Shown here in pieces: positions 1 to 10,923 of a DNA stretch of 26,023 nucleotides. The DNA lies in assembly GCA_038093515.1 (NCBI GenBank), contig JBBPSI010000304.1, positions 1 through 26,023 of the forward strand, read 5' to 3'. Source of the DNA: Butyriboletus loyo. Lineage: Eukaryota; Basidiomycota; Agaricomycetes; Boletales; Boletaceae. The notes beneath the pieces are model-generated. The model was not told the origin of the DNA and searched no databases. It saw nothing but the letters and a program-made list of their open reading frames with translations. The position numbers and the translations under genes are program-made. The stretch's first letter is position 1; every line of letters begins with the position of its first letter.

Positions 1-226
1 TCGTCGTCCGTCATCTCTGGCTGCTCGGGCGGTAGAGACGTGTCTCCGACCTGCCGCATATATTCAGAATGTTCTCCTGGTCCGGTGAGATATGAACACT
101 TGCCAAAGTGGCTGCGTCGACGAGGGCACGCCATTCGAGTCTCGGAAGGAAGTTTTTGATGAAATCGGGATTGGACTCTTGTTCGTGTAGTTCGATTTGG
201 ATGTTTTGCAATAGCAATGGAAAATC
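1..226 (-). CDS. TRM112: TRM112-like methyltransferase activator, partial (runs off window, first exon not found)
   Basis: Trm112 is the small zinc-binding partner that activates several methyltransferases acting on tRNA, rRNA and release factor eRF1. Reading the minus strand from 226, the frame gives a DFPLLLQNIQIELHEQE stretch, then NPDFIKNFLPRLEWRALVDAA, which matches the family's FPL..., NP-F and P-(K/R)-(I/L)-EW-A-(L/F) core. A 53-nt intron at 51-103 with a GC donor (GCAAGT) and CAG acceptor would splice ACTTTG to GTCGGA and give VGDTSLPPEQPEMTDDE, the expected continuation. The gene then leaves the window at position 1. The N-terminal segment with the first zinc cysteines is not visible upstream. 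Instead the UBA2 relic abuts at about 235. It is therefore either 5'-truncated or has a distant first exon. Family identity is fairly sure; functionality is not. Confidence 0.7.
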
Positions 227-234
227 TCCAACGT

Positions 235-2158
235 ACGATCGTCATTGTCGTCCCAATCTGGGTCGCTCGGCACACGCTCGTCTTCGTACACACCGACATC
301 TCGTTTTCCGGTCCCTCCATCCTCCCCTTCACCATCCCCAAGAATACCGTCCACCAACTCGATGGATCGCACTGCACCTTCATGTAGTGTCTCGGCAAAT
401 TCCGCACTTGGGGTTGGGAGGACAACGATTGACTGTGCTGAGCGGAACGGCTGACTTGAACCGCACGTGCACGTTCTTGAGGACTTGCACAAGGGGTGCA
501 AAACTCGTAAAACAATCAGTCCCGATATGATCGCATTCGTGGTCGCGATAGCGGGGATAATGTTACCGGCCATTTCTGTTCGTATATGTATATGTCAACA
601 AATCGTTGACCATGGAACTCACGGAGGTAGCACCTTTGACTTCCCAGCGAGTCTTTCGCTCAATGTAGTACGCGGCCGAACGGAGATTTGAGGCAGCGGT
701 GACTAAATCAAGTGCGTCGTCATCATCTTTGTCAAATGAAACGGTTTCTTGTCCAGCACACAGGCGCGATGCTAAGTAGTTGGTACTGGGCGTCTTGCGT
801 CAAACACTAGTACCGGGACTGAAATACCATGGCCTGAGATGAGAGTATACCTTGATACGAAGAGGGCAAGGTTATCCTGAAGAGTCGAGGCACGCTGACC
901 CTTCAATCCACTATCTCCTAGTTAGACGAGGACGCTGACCTTGTGGCCCCTCCATTAACGTGCCCATCTACTTGAGCCTTGGAGTTCGAGGAAGATGCTG
1001 AGCTTTTGATGACTTCACCATCCACGATTGGATCAAAGTCGAGGGGTGTCGGCCTTTCTCTTGAACGCCACATATCTGTCGTAATTAACAGGTTTCTGAT
1101 GTTCGCATTGAAGACCTTATCCATATTATACACTCAGCACCACGATTCTTATCTCCGTCGACGAAACGAACCTTTTCAAACAGTCTTGGCTGCACCATCA
1201 GTCGTCTCCGGGGAGCGAACAACTTTGTAGGCCAAAGCCTCTTTTCGCAAAGCCGCTATCGCTTGTACTGTGTTACGTCAGTCGGCGTGATGACCCGGAG
1301 TGACGAAAGGCACGGACTGTTTTCGCCCTGCTTTTCAGCCTCGTCTCAGCACCACCGTCTTCGTCCTCATTTCCCGTTAACACAAGACCAGGAAAAATGA
1401 GCGATTTGTCCGCTCATCACCTCACGGAAGGAGATAACTCTTGGCCCAAACGATACAGTGAATAGGTAGCGAAGGGGTCGATCGGATAGTGCAAACTGGG
1501 AACGACTTTGGTGTTAGTTTCGGCACACAGTCGAGACACTCCGTGCGATCCTAATACCCAGGTGAGTGAAATTGGGTGCCTCGGGGAGATGGATGAACCT
1601 TGAGAGGAGGCTGAACTTGACCGAGGTATCCAGCAGTACCCGACTCTACGAGCGGGGTACCTGTTGCCATACACATCTTGTTCACGTGTCGGCGCGTGTC
1701 TGGCTCACAGCAAGTCGTGAAGCGCGCGGTCCACTCGCCGAGGGTGTCGAGGGCATTGAGGACGATATCTAATTGGGACTCTTCGATATTCGCGTGGATC
1801 GGTTGAAAATGAACGTGTGGATTAAAAATGCCGGCTGTCTGAGCTGCCACCCGGAATACGGAGCCGATCGGGCATAGCATACAGAAACCAAGCTAAGACG
1901 CGCTCACCATGGCTTTTCTCTGCTTGACATTCTTCTCCCCGAAGAGAAACCGCCTATTCGTCTTGGACAGGTCTAAGAGTGTGATGTGACCAAAACCTGT
2001 CAAGACGATATTCTTTACTGCACGCGGAAAGAAAGCGCGGTCGTGGTGAAAAACAGAGCTCCCAACAAGACTTTGGTGTTCGCGAGACGCTTCACGAGTT
2101 CCAGGCCAAGAATTGCCTTGGTAAGGACGTAACGACCACTTTTGCGTTGCCTATCCAT
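235..2158 (-). pseudogene. UBA2: UBA2 (SUMO-activating enzyme E1 catalytic subunit) pseudogene
   Basis: Uba2 with Aos1 adenylates SUMO and carries it as a thioester. Collinear fragments read from 2158 leftwards: start with RYVLTKAILGLELVKRLANT (about 2130-2065), KNIVLTGFGHITLLDL (about 2020-1970), [20 protein letters not shown] (about 1850-1790), [20 protein letters not shown] (about 1710-1650), the catalytic-cysteine region [10 protein letters not shown] (about 1500-1470) followed by [22 protein letters not shown] (about 1122), SFDKDDDDALDLVTAASNLR (about 740-680), MAGNIIPAIATTNAIISGLI (573-514), CPPNPKCGICRDT and a C-terminal DPDWDDNDDRT. Damage: the glycine-rich ATP-binding loop after NTKVLL is gone, part of the following DxxxxSNLNRQ region is lost, the acceptor before VAAQTAG reads CGG instead of AG, the DVEWF segment is deleted, and a single-base loss after CRDT breaks the frame. 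The catalytic cysteine remains but ATP binding cannot. A functional UBA2 should exist elsewhere. Confidence 0.82.
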
Positions 2159-2302
2159 GTTCAAATGCAAACTGAGTGAGAAAAATGTCTGTGGATAGCT
2201 GTAGTAGTAGTAAAGCGAATCCACAGCTTCCCTCGGTCACGCGACTGTCACGCAGATATCCTCCTCGTCGTTTCGTAGAGCGTGCATGGTAGTGATTCAG
2301 TT

Positions 2303-2953
2303 TCAGTGTCTCCATCCGACATCGTGTCCATTTTCCATCATCGGCTCTACAAACCCCCGAAACATCCACGGCGCTCGCAACGTCGTGTCTATCGATCCAC
2401 CCGCACCGCCTTCACCCACAACCAACCCGCTACGATCCTGCGACCAACGCATCCCATATCCTTCTTCGGCCCTGACTTCGTACACTAGCACCTGATGCGG
2501 TAGCCAGTGTAGATTCCGCCACGTCGCGTTGTCCATCACCTTGTCGAACAGCATCTGCGCCCGTTCGTTGATCGATGTGACCGGTCCCTTGGGCTGTCCT
2601 CCCCACCACCCCACACGGTCACCCTCCGACTCGGCATCGCCCGATCTATGTGCATGCTTTGACCACGCTTTCGCGCCTGCCATGAGCCCCGTGTTGGTGG
2701 CCGGGGCCGTGAACGCGGAAAGGCACTCTTGACGTGTGGGCGGGTCGGAGCCGAGTGCAGAGCCAACGGTGTATGCGAGCCCGTGCAGGAGGTGCTTGGA
2801 GAGCGGGTTGGTTTGGAGCTCTGCTTCGAGGGTAAGCCGGTCACCCTGTGAAAGGATGTCTTGGACACGAGCGCGCTCTGTTGCAGCAGCGGGGAGTTCT
2901 TGGATGTTAGAGCACCGCGGGACAGGTATGTGAGTGAGGGTGATTGGCGACAT
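2303..2953 (-). CDS. conserved fungal protein of unknown function, 216 aa
   Basis: A single uninterrupted reading frame, ATG at 2953 and TGA at 2303. I cannot assign a function. No signal peptide or transmembrane segment is evident. The C-terminal half looks like a folded conserved domain: HWLPHQVLVYEVRAEEGYGM, RWSQD, then WMFRGFVEPMMENGHDVGWR at the very end. The middle is richer in Gly, Pro and Ala (an AFTAPATNTGLMAG stretch and a GWWGGQPKG turn). It follows the dioxygenase gene in the same orientation with about 97 nt between the stop of that gene and this start, so its promoter must be very short or overlap the neighbour's 3' end. The continuous frame and sensible composition make it a real gene. 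Confidence 0.75.
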   Translation of the reverse strand: MSPITLTHIPVPRCSNIQELPAAATERARVQDILSQGDRLTLEAELQTNPLSKHLLHGLAYTVGSALGSDPPTRQECLSAFTAPATNTGLMAGAKAWSKHAHRSGDAESEGDRVGWWGGQPKGPVTSINERAQMLFDKVMDNATWRNLHWLPHQVLVYEVRAEEGYGMRWSQDRSGLVVGEGGAGGSIDTTLRAPWMFRGFVEPMMENGHDVGWRH

Positions 2954-3049
2954 TCGGGCGTGGATGGATGCTAGTGTGAACTTGCAAGTGTCATGAATGG
3001 GTCAATGTTCATTCGGGCTCCGCACAGCGATTTAAAACGAATAGATAAA

Positions 3050-3739
3050 CTACTTGGGAGGTGCAACTTTGCCACATTCCTTGCAAGTTCTCAGCTCTTC
3101 GTTGTTTTGCCAGCGATGAATCACCGGCTTCAACTGCGTTCCAAGATCCGTAACATGAAAGGTCTCCTTGTGAATGATCGTTGGTTTCGTATGGACGGGT
3201 TCCCGGCAGTACCACTGTAATGAATCTAAACAGTCGTCGAGCAAACAGACAAAAGTCAGTGCCAATCAAGCTCACCATTCGACTCTGTCGGGCGAGTAGC
3301 CTCGATGACGATCCCAATCGTGTCCGCGAACCTCACAGGGTTGTGCGGCGTGTTTGCTGTCCAATCGATACATGAGCGACTCGACGCGCAGAATGAGAAT
3401 CCGTCCTACCAGGCAACAGAAACATTTCGCCCTCTTCGATTCTAATGTCCCTGAACGTCTCCCCGTCGACCACCTTCAACAACATCCCGCCCTTGTACTG
3501 ATAAAACCATTCCTATGCGTGACACCGTGTACGTGAGTGACGTGCGCAGAAACGTGCTGCGAACGACAGCGGACCTCGGTCTCGTTCACATGATAGTCGT
3601 TCCGTTCGTTGGGACCCCCAACCGCCATCACCACAAAGTCCTTCTCTCTGTACAGACAGAAGTTGTTCACGGGGGGTTTTAGGAGGTGTGCGTTGCCACT
3701 GAGCCATTTGGGAAAGTTGATGGGAGGGAGGAGGCCCAT
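3050..3739 (-). CDS. BNA1: 3-hydroxyanthranilate 3,4-dioxygenase, four exons, 174 aa
   Basis: This cytosolic non-heme Fe(II) enzyme opens the ring of 3-hydroxyanthranilate in the kynurenine route to quinolinate and NAD. Exons: 3739-3575, 3512-3410, 3356-3276 and 3225-3050, with introns of 62, 53 and 50 nt. The first donor (GTCCGC) is weak, the others are standard. The start [12 protein letters not shown] matches the family's conserved N-terminus, so the upstream in-frame ATG at 3781 is not used. Family signatures in order: [71 protein letters not shown] and a C-terminal CKECG. The cupin metal ligands are visible as His50, Glu56 and His94. Length is typical of fungal members and no damage is seen, so it is probably functional. 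Confidence 0.93.
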
Positions 3740-4332
3740 GATACGGTGATGGGGCCTTGAGGGAACGCTGAGTCCGTTCAATCGTGTGAGCTCCTAAAGT
3801 CTCATCTTATCTTATCTGATACCACACTCCTCTTGCGAAAAGGCAGACCGACGTTCAAGTCGACACTCCATCCAGTTAGCAGAGTGTTGGACACATTCAA
3901 TGCGGTCGCAGATCAATACCCCCCCTGGCACATTCGAAGAGCCTGGAATCCTTGGCAGGTCTCTGCTCAGAGTGATGTCAGTCAAGGGCAATGAGCACCA
4001 CCCGCAGTCACGTTTGTTTTAAAGGCTTACGACTGTACCCCTCAGTCTTCCTCGTTTCCTTTGAACCTTCACGAGCACTGCTTACCTGTTAGAACCAGTA
4101 TTCCATTTTCATTTCTTTATGTTTCTTTTTCCTTCTATCACATTCTATCAGTAACCGGAAAGCCTGCCCTATAGTTCCATAGTAGTATATAAGTCTCGTC
4201 GTTCTCTTCCTCGTTTCCTTACCTTTTGATTATTGGTTTCTTTCAGGTATATATTTTTGTTCTACGCTTTAGTCTGCTTAATATTGATTTCTTTCAGTCA
4301 TTCGCCGCTTAGTTCCAACATTACCCCTCACC
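3740..4332. other. divergent intergenic region
   Basis: It separates the minus-strand dioxygenase gene from the plus-strand gene at 4333, so it should carry both promoters. The right half (about 4040-4320) is strongly pyrimidine-rich on the plus strand, with repeated TTTCTTTC and TTCCTTTC runs, as is common just upstream of fungal start codons. The context CTCACCATG at 4333 is a good initiation context. No further coding signal was seen. Confidence 0.5.
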
Positions 4333-5021
4333 ATGCCATCTAGAATGAAACAGGTAAATCCATATGGGCCTCACAGTCCTTTATTCGATACCTATCATTC
4401 CCTAGAAACGTCGCGGGAGGCAGCACCGTGCTTCTACATTTGAATCTTTACCCCTGGATGACTTTTTCGCCAAATATTATCCTGAATTCCAGTACAATTC
4501 TACAAAATCAGCATCCCACGAATTTTATCGTCTGTGCAAAAGGTTCGGCTGGGACAGGGAGGCCCCTGAAAGAGCGGAAGCTCATAGGAACTTCAAGGAC
4601 GCCCTCGTCAGACAATTCAACGAAGTCTACGGAACGAACGAGGACAACCTCGCGAACTGGCAAAACTTATGTCATACCGTGCGCATCGAGCCGGTCCCGG
4701 ATGACCTGCATGCCTGTCGAGAGGCAAGCGCATCTGTCTCGTTTAATTTACGTGTCTCTGATTCACACGACCTGGCGATATTACTAGGCCATCCATAGTA
4801 CCTTTGTCAACCTCGTCGACCTCGTCGACACGGACACTACAGGGGAGGACGTGGAGGTGTTCGAGTCTGAGCGTAAGCTCAGTGAGTATACTCAAATGAC
4901 CAGCAAATTCTTCCCAAAAGAAAACGCGTACGCAGGTGGTCTGCTACGTTATCTTCTACGACACATTCTCCACCCTGCGACCGAGGGTCCCTCGCGCCGC
5001 AGGAACAAAAAGCACCGCTGA
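4333..5021 (+). CDS. conserved small basidiomycete protein of unknown function, three exons, 190 aa
   Basis: Exons 4333-4353, 4406-4723 and 4788-5021, separated by a 52-nt GT-AG intron and a 64-nt GC-AG intron (donor GCAAGC). The tiny first exon encodes MPSRMKQ. The spliced protein begins with a basic stretch KRRGRQHR, then STFESLPLDDFFAKYYPEF, EFYRLCKRFGWDRE, ALVRQFNEVYGTNEDNLANW, ACREA|IHSTFVNLVDLVD across the second junction, and ends with RRRNKKHR. The repeated aromatic and acidic pattern (FYRLCKRFGW, FNEVYGT, NLVDLVDT) is characteristic of a family I recall as widespread in Agaricomycetes without assigned function. There is no signal peptide or membrane segment. Basic termini could suit nuclear localisation, which is only a guess. 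Frame continuity over all three exons supports the model strongly. Confidence 0.82.
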
Positions 5022-6284
5022 ATGGGGATTTCATTCTCGCTGGTGTCTTTCCTAAACCCCGGCGAGACGGAGCTCCACGTTTAGCGACGCGACTCCGAAT
5101 CGGCTTGATGCTTTTTTCTTTTCATCTTGTTCAGAGTTTTTGAGGCAAAACGTACCAAAAATTTCGCAGTCAAGTTATCTCGATCGTTTCCTTATCCGTG
5201 CTTCTTGCCCGAATGTGCAAGTGGTTGTAAGATCTTTACATTGTAACCGGTACTGTACTGTTCTATCCCAGCCAATGGTTCACCAAGACATCCAGAGCTG
5301 CGTGTCGAAGACTCGGATCTGCACGCTGCCAGCCAAATCCGCAAACTCGGTCGTCTCCGTTGAACATACGGTGGGTTTGAACGAAGGAAATGACGAATTC
5401 ATGCACGACATGATCGACGTCGTGAATTTTGTCAAACATCTTGTGTTAGTATGTATCACGCATCAGCGCTCAGCATCATATCCCTAGCAAGACATCCACC
5501 CTCCGTCCTTGTAACACTAACAGGCCTTGCGAACGTCATGGCAATATTGAGCGAGACACAGAAACATCGCTACTGCAGCTCGGGCGGGTGAATCGCCCTG
5601 TCGAATATTGATATTGGGCGAATTGCCTGACTCGTATCGAGGGGTTCCGAGGGTCAGAAGAATCCAACCCGAGCGTCCAGCAACGACGTGGCAAGGGCAA
5701 TCATTGCGATTTAAAGAAGGGCCGGAGGCGCTTCTGCCAAACGCGACGATGGTGTAATCCAAACTACGTCCCAGCGGGCCATCTGGATGCATGCCCGGAG
5801 TACACAGGGGGCCGTGACGAACTTGTATGTAACCTGCTCCAGCTGAGCCTTTGAACAGCGAGGAATGCGAGGTACTCCTGGTCTTTTCCGCCGTGCATAT
5901 ACATATATATATATAGGGATCGAGCGGTTGGTACAAAACGGAATGACATCTTCGATCGACGATACTGTTCCTCCATACTCTCCAGACCCTCGTGGTATCG
6001 TATCTTCACATCGGAGATCGGTCACATCCGCAGCAGCCCTATACGAAAAGAGGAACGAAATACGACCGACGCTGCGCTTCCGCATTGGCGGATGTGCGAG
6101 TTCGTCCTGACTTTACAACCCTAGCCCTAGAAGCGTTTCTGGATGCGATCGGCTTGTGTGAGATGTCGAGAATCAAAGGCAGAGACACTCAGCGGACTCC
6201 GAGTGATCAAGAACCCAGCCGTGATTGGCACGATTACGACCATACATTAGCACAACAGTGACATCCATATATATTCTAGCGTCT
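5022..6284. other. 1.26 kb without a supportable gene
   Basis: Only short open stretches occur on either strand, none with a recognisable domain or a convincing start and splice structure. An AT dinucleotide run (about 5896-5915) lies in the middle. A stretch around 5720-5860, read on the minus strand, has a modestly protein-like reading (QLEQVTYKFVTA, VLRACIQMARWDVVW), which could be a gene relic but cannot be assigned. Confidence 0.5.
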
Positions 6285-6920
6285 TCATCCCGCACTGGTA
6301 GCGAGGTTCTGCAAATTCTGCACTTTTTGTTGCGCACTATCCGCCATCCTCTTTGCCCAGTTCGTCGGTGCGCTCAAGGCATCAGCCGGTGCCGTCGTAG
6401 TCGTCACTGTCGGCGGGTCTGGCGCCACGTTCGTCGTGGTCGGGGTCGTGTCCGTAGGCTGAGACCCATCATGGCCATTCAACTGTGCTTTGACCTGCTT
6501 CCTCGCCTCATCTTCAGCGACATGCATGACCTCCTTCGTAGCCGCTTGCCGCGCATTGTTCATGAGCTGTGCGATGACGTGGAAGTCATAGTTTCGAAGA
6601 GATGAACGACTGTCGGATACGCGCAAAAAGCCAAAGTTATGTCATACCGAGTTCATGAACCCCTTGCGTTTCGGTTGTTGGTCGTCCTTGTTCTCGTCCG
6701 TGTGGTTGGACGACCGGCCAAAAACGTTGGACCAGAATCCCTTGCGCTTCTGATCGAAGAACATGAGTCGCGTCATCCATCAGAGAAGGAAGAAAAGAAA
6801 ATGTGCCCACTTTGACATTCTGCCGAGATAGAGTGAGTCATCCTTGAACAACACAAGAAAAGAACAACCTACTGCAGTGTCGGACCTCCCATTCGTGTTT
6901 CCGTTTTGGACCACAGCCAT
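6285..6920 (-). CDS. small hydrophilic protein of unknown function, about four exons
   Basis: Start ATG at 6920. The first exon reads MAVVQNGNTNGRSDTA. An intron (GTAGGT to CGGCAG) leads to a very short exon NVK, a second intron (GTGGGC to GATCAG) leads to KRKGFWSNVFGRSSNH with a Lys/Asp/Gln-rich continuation to KRKGF, and a third joins to the long last exon ending at 6285. The last junction is uncertain: the obvious donor GTATGA puts the next exon out of frame by one, while an alternative donor GTTCAT a few bases upstream restores it. The last exon encodes NYDFHVIAQLMNNARQAATK, a helical acidic and basic stretch, a Thr/Pro-rich linker and a final helical NWAKRMADSAQQKVQNLQNL. No known domain was recognised. 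Frame continuity across three introns supports a real gene. Confidence 0.6.
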
Positions 6921-8485
6921 TGTAGGGTGTTTCAGATGAGGACAAATGGGAAGCTCACGATGAACGGACGCCGTAAAATAAATCGTGGAGGGCGTGGGTT
7001 ACTGATGCAGGGACAAAAGGTTGCTAGCGCGGTCTACCGCCGCTGTAACCATGGAAATATTAGGTTGGCCCTAGAGCTAAACATTGATGATAGAAGCTCC
7101 CAACAAGTTGAAGTGGAAATGTGACGATTCAGTCAAACCTTGCAGCACCTGGAAGCACCCTGACCGTCGTCGGTTGCGATGCAACATACAAGGCACCGTG
7201 CCTCTTTACCTCACGTCACGAAGCAACTTCCCTGCATCAGATGCATGGCCAAACTGCCATGCCTGGTATTAATAATTGACATTCCCGTGTCAATTTGTGG
7301 TGTTGCTGGCCGTGGCCCGACAAGATGATGCCCACATCCTATTGAGTCTGATGTCAGACACTCGCTGGGATCCTTTTTCGTGTGACTTACAACTGTGAGA
7401 AGACGACCATAGCATCTGCCGTTACATTCGCCCAAAGAAGCACAGGTCCCTTAGATGACCTGAGAAACAATGCCGCAAGTAGCGATTGTTCTCTGACTCC
7501 GATATGCATCGAGAGAATGAAACAAGTGTGTCCCGTCGCATCCTGACGACGACGAAACGGGGAGTTTCATCTGTGCGATCACATCCTCATGGCCCTGCAT
7601 GTGAGCCTGAGGATTTTTGTAGACAAGGGAATAGCTCGGCGGTGGAGTCCTGAAAGTGACATAACATATCCTCATGTGGTACCTGAAGGAACTTGAAAAA
7701 GTGCCAGCAAGGCATCCGCCCGACACAGTCATGAAGTTCAAAAGCGCGCCAAGGTTGTCGTATTTGAACTGCACGACCGTGTCGGTGCGCAACTCGGTAT
7801 GGAATAGTCCAAGTGTAGACTCGAGAAAGAGATTGAGTCGTAGCCTAGAATCGAGACGTGGGAAGATGCATGGCTGAGAGAGACCGTGGACACGCGATAA
7901 TCATCAAATGCCCACGGCGGCCAGCGAAGCTCAGGTGCTTTGTTCTCCAGTCCCAAGCCTATCGGTGCCGAGAAACGAAACTGTCAACATCGGGTTGAAC
8001 AATGCAGCTGGGCATCCCAGAATGAAGGAAAGAGTCGTACCGGCAAGCGCAGAACATTGTCATGTGGTGGGCGTCCGACTTTTTCCACAGTTATCTCCGA
8101 CTGAAAACCTGTTGGGTGTAAGAAGACGACACGAGATAATCCGATGCCGAGACTTTCCCAGATTCAAACTCCGAATGGGCGGTGCGAGGACCCCAGAAGG
8201 TGTGCAAATGAGCAACAGAGCAGAAATGCGTTAGAATGCTAATAGAAAGCGACAAGTGTAAAGGATAGAAGGTACAGAAACGAACGCAGAGTCGAGATGG
8301 ATGTAGAGAAGCAGAGATTTGGAGACAGGCGGAATAGATGCAACTGGGGTCTGTGACAATGTAAGCGAACTCCAGCTGAACCGTATCGAGGACAACCGCG
8401 TCCGGCCGACTTGGCCTCATTCTCTAACCCAACTTTGCACGCTCGTTAAGTTTAAGTTGGCTCTCCATTCCATCTTCGCTCCATC
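6921..8485. other. 1.56 kb with no assigned gene; possible degraded minus-strand gene near 7451-7960
   Basis: No gene can be modelled with confidence. The most protein-like part is on the minus strand at about 7792-7670 (RTDTVVQFKYDNLGALLNFM and the following GGCLAGTFSS). It is preceded in another frame by LRWPPWAFDDYRV (about 7935-7895). These might be exons of one gene or remnants, but I could not join them with clean splice sites and do not recognise the family. The last 70 nt before 8486 form the 5' leader of the oxidase gene. Confidence 0.4.
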
Positions 8486-10923
8486 ATGTTCTCCTCATCT
8501 CCTTGGCTCGCCCTGGGGTTGGCAGCCGCCGTCGCTGCTCAGACGGGCGGCTCGATCGTGCAAGCGGGCAGCACGCAAGTCAGTGCAATGATGGTCTGTT
8601 TCCTCCTTTGATCTTCGTTTTTCTTTTTCAATTGGTTTGCTAGATGTTCCTCGGAAACACGGAAAAGGTCTACATCTTGGATAAGGCCGAAGGTAACGCT
8701 GCTAAGATCAATGGCCACTCTGCATGGGGCGCTGTATGGTGGGCCCTCTATCATTTTCCTTCCCTCCTCGTTACCGATAGCCCCACAGGGACTTTAACAC
8801 CCATCAGACCCAGCTCATGGACGTTTACACAAACACGTTCTGTGCTTCCGGAATGCATCTCCCTAATGGCTCGTACGTTACCTTTGGCGGCAACGGTGCC
8901 GTTGGCGTCGGTGGAAACATTGGCTCCGTTACAAATAGCGCAGGATCAGGCGCGTACGACGCTACTTATCAGGATTATGACGGTACCAAATCCATCCGTA
9001 TCCTCAACCCATGTACCGACACCGATAATTTCGCCTCTTCCCAATGTCAGTGGTTCGACAACGTCACACTTCTTTCCATGCAAAAGCAACGTTGGTATTC
9101 CGCAGCAGAAGCGCTTGGCGATGGAACCGTCGCCATTATAGGTGGTTTCGTCAACGGTGGCTACATCAACCGGAACACACCCAACGTAGACCCAGCATAC
9201 GAGGGAGGCGCTGCAGAACCTACTTACGAGTTCTATCCTTCCAGGGGAGACGCTACCCTCATGTCATTCATGGTTAACACCTCGGGTCTCAACTCATACG
9301 CCCACACTTTCCTTATGCCTTCTGGAAAAATGCTCATCCAAGCGAACGTTTCCACCAGTACGTGTCGATCTCATTGATCCCACTCTTTTGATTGACCTAC
9401 CCACTCCAGTCCTCTGGGATCCTGACACCAACACTGAAACGCCTCTGCCTCAGATGCCCGGCAACGTCGTACGTGTATACCCTGCGTCCGGTGCTGTCGC
9501 CATGCTGCCCCTGACCCCTGCCAACAACTGGACTCCAACCGTCCTTTTCTGTGGTGGTTCCGATATGCCCGACGAATATTGGGGCAATTACTCATTCCCC
9601 AATTACAACACTTGGACCTACCCCGCCTCTACAGATTGCCAGCGCATCACTCCCGAGCCCCAGGATGGCTCGACTCCCGTCTATGTGCAAGATGACAGTA
9701 TGCTCGAGGGTCGTACTATGGGTCAGTTCATCATCCTACCAGACGGCACCCTACTGGTGGTAAACGGGGGTCTCAATGGTACTGCCGGATACGCTCAGGC
9801 GACTGGCCAGACACCCTCTGCCGACCTCATGCCTTACGGCGAATCCTTGGCTTCCGCCCCTGTTGGTACTCCTGCAATCTACAACCCTAACATGCCAAGC
9901 GGCAGCCGCTGGTCGAATGCTGGTCTTGCGTCGTCCTCCATCCCTCGTTTGTACCATTCTTCCGCAATGCTTCTTCCCGATGCATCTGTCCTCATTGCTG
10001 GTTCCAATCCCAACGTCGACGTCAACCTCACTACGATCTTCCCCACCACCTACACCGCCGAAATCTTCTACCCACATTACTTCTCCGCCTCCGTCCGCCC
10101 GAAACCCACCGGCATACCTTCCGCCCTCAGTTACGGTGGTTCCTACTTCAACATCACTGTTCCTTCCAGCTCATACACTGGTTCCACGAACGCTGCGGCT
10201 TCAAATACCACGGTCATTCTTACCCGTGGCGGCTTTACTACCCATGCCATGAATATGGGCCAGCGCTTCTTGCAACTGAATAATAGCTACACTGTCAACA
10301 GCGATGGGTCGTACGTGCTTCACGTCGCCCAGGTCCCTCCCAACCCAAACATCCTCACTCCTGGACCTTGTCTCATGTTCGTCGTTGTCAACGGCATCCC
10401 CAGCAATGGTACCATGCTAATCGTCGGCAATGGTCAGATTGGGACACAACCTACCACTGCCGTCAGCGATCTCCCACAGAGCATTCAAAATGCTGCTGCA
10501 CAAAGTAGTGGCCAAAGCAGTCAAAGCAGTAGCGGGTCGTCTTCAAAGACGGGGACCATCATTGGCGCTGTGGTCGGTGTTATCGTCGCCGTTGGAATTC
10601 TCGGTGCGCTCGTCGGTATTTTTGTTTCCCGGCGGCGGCGTGCTACAAGTCGCCAACACCCATCAGCTGCGTATGCCATGGGTGCGACGCGTGCTGGGTT
10701 TACCATGAGCAGTGCCGCCGCATTGAGCAGAAATACCGACGATATACGGAATTCCAATTCGAGTGCGTTTGTGCCATTGCACCAGGATAATCCGAGCATG
10801 GCATGGAACGCGAGCACTGTTAGCCTACAATCAGCTTATAGAGACGACCATGACGGGCAACTGCCTTACGATCCTTATAATTCAGACGCAATCGGAAGAA
10901 GTAGTACAGGACAACGACTGTAG
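8486..10923 (+). CDS. glyoxal oxidase-like copper radical oxidase with C-terminal membrane anchor, four exons, 761 aa
   Basis: Copper radical oxidases oxidise small aldehydes or alcohols and release H2O2, which feeds peroxidases in lignocellulose attack. Exons 8486-8593, 8644-8738, 8789-9357 and 9410-10923 join in frame through introns of 50, 50 and 52 nt. A signal peptide (residues 1-18, hydrophobic LALGLAAAVAA) is followed by the beta-propeller oxidase domain and the C-terminal domain typical of the family. Active-site residues by motif: Cys86 (NTFCASGMHLPNG) and Tyr171 (RWYSAAEALGDG) for the Cys-Tyr cofactor, Tyr439-His440 (PRLYHSSAMLLPD) and His536 (FTTHAMNMGQR) as copper ligands. After the domain comes a Ser/Gln-rich linker, a transmembrane helix (about 638-663) and a basic RRRR stop-transfer followed by a roughly 95-residue cytoplasmic tail. 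All catalytic residues are present, so it should be active at the cell surface. Confidence 0.93.

Noticed and set aside
5140..5487. Open stretch of about 115 codons on the plus strand
   Set aside because: No ATG at its beginning, no recognisable domain and no plausible splice partners.
5517..6085. Overlapping open stretches on the minus strand around the AT run
   Set aside because: Composition is erratic, they read through the AT microsatellite, and no family is recognisable; at most a relic.
7451..7960. Possible minus-strand gene with RTDTVVQFKYDNLGALLNFM
   Set aside because: The pieces could not be joined with clean splice sites and match no family I know, so it is only mentioned in the intergenic entry.
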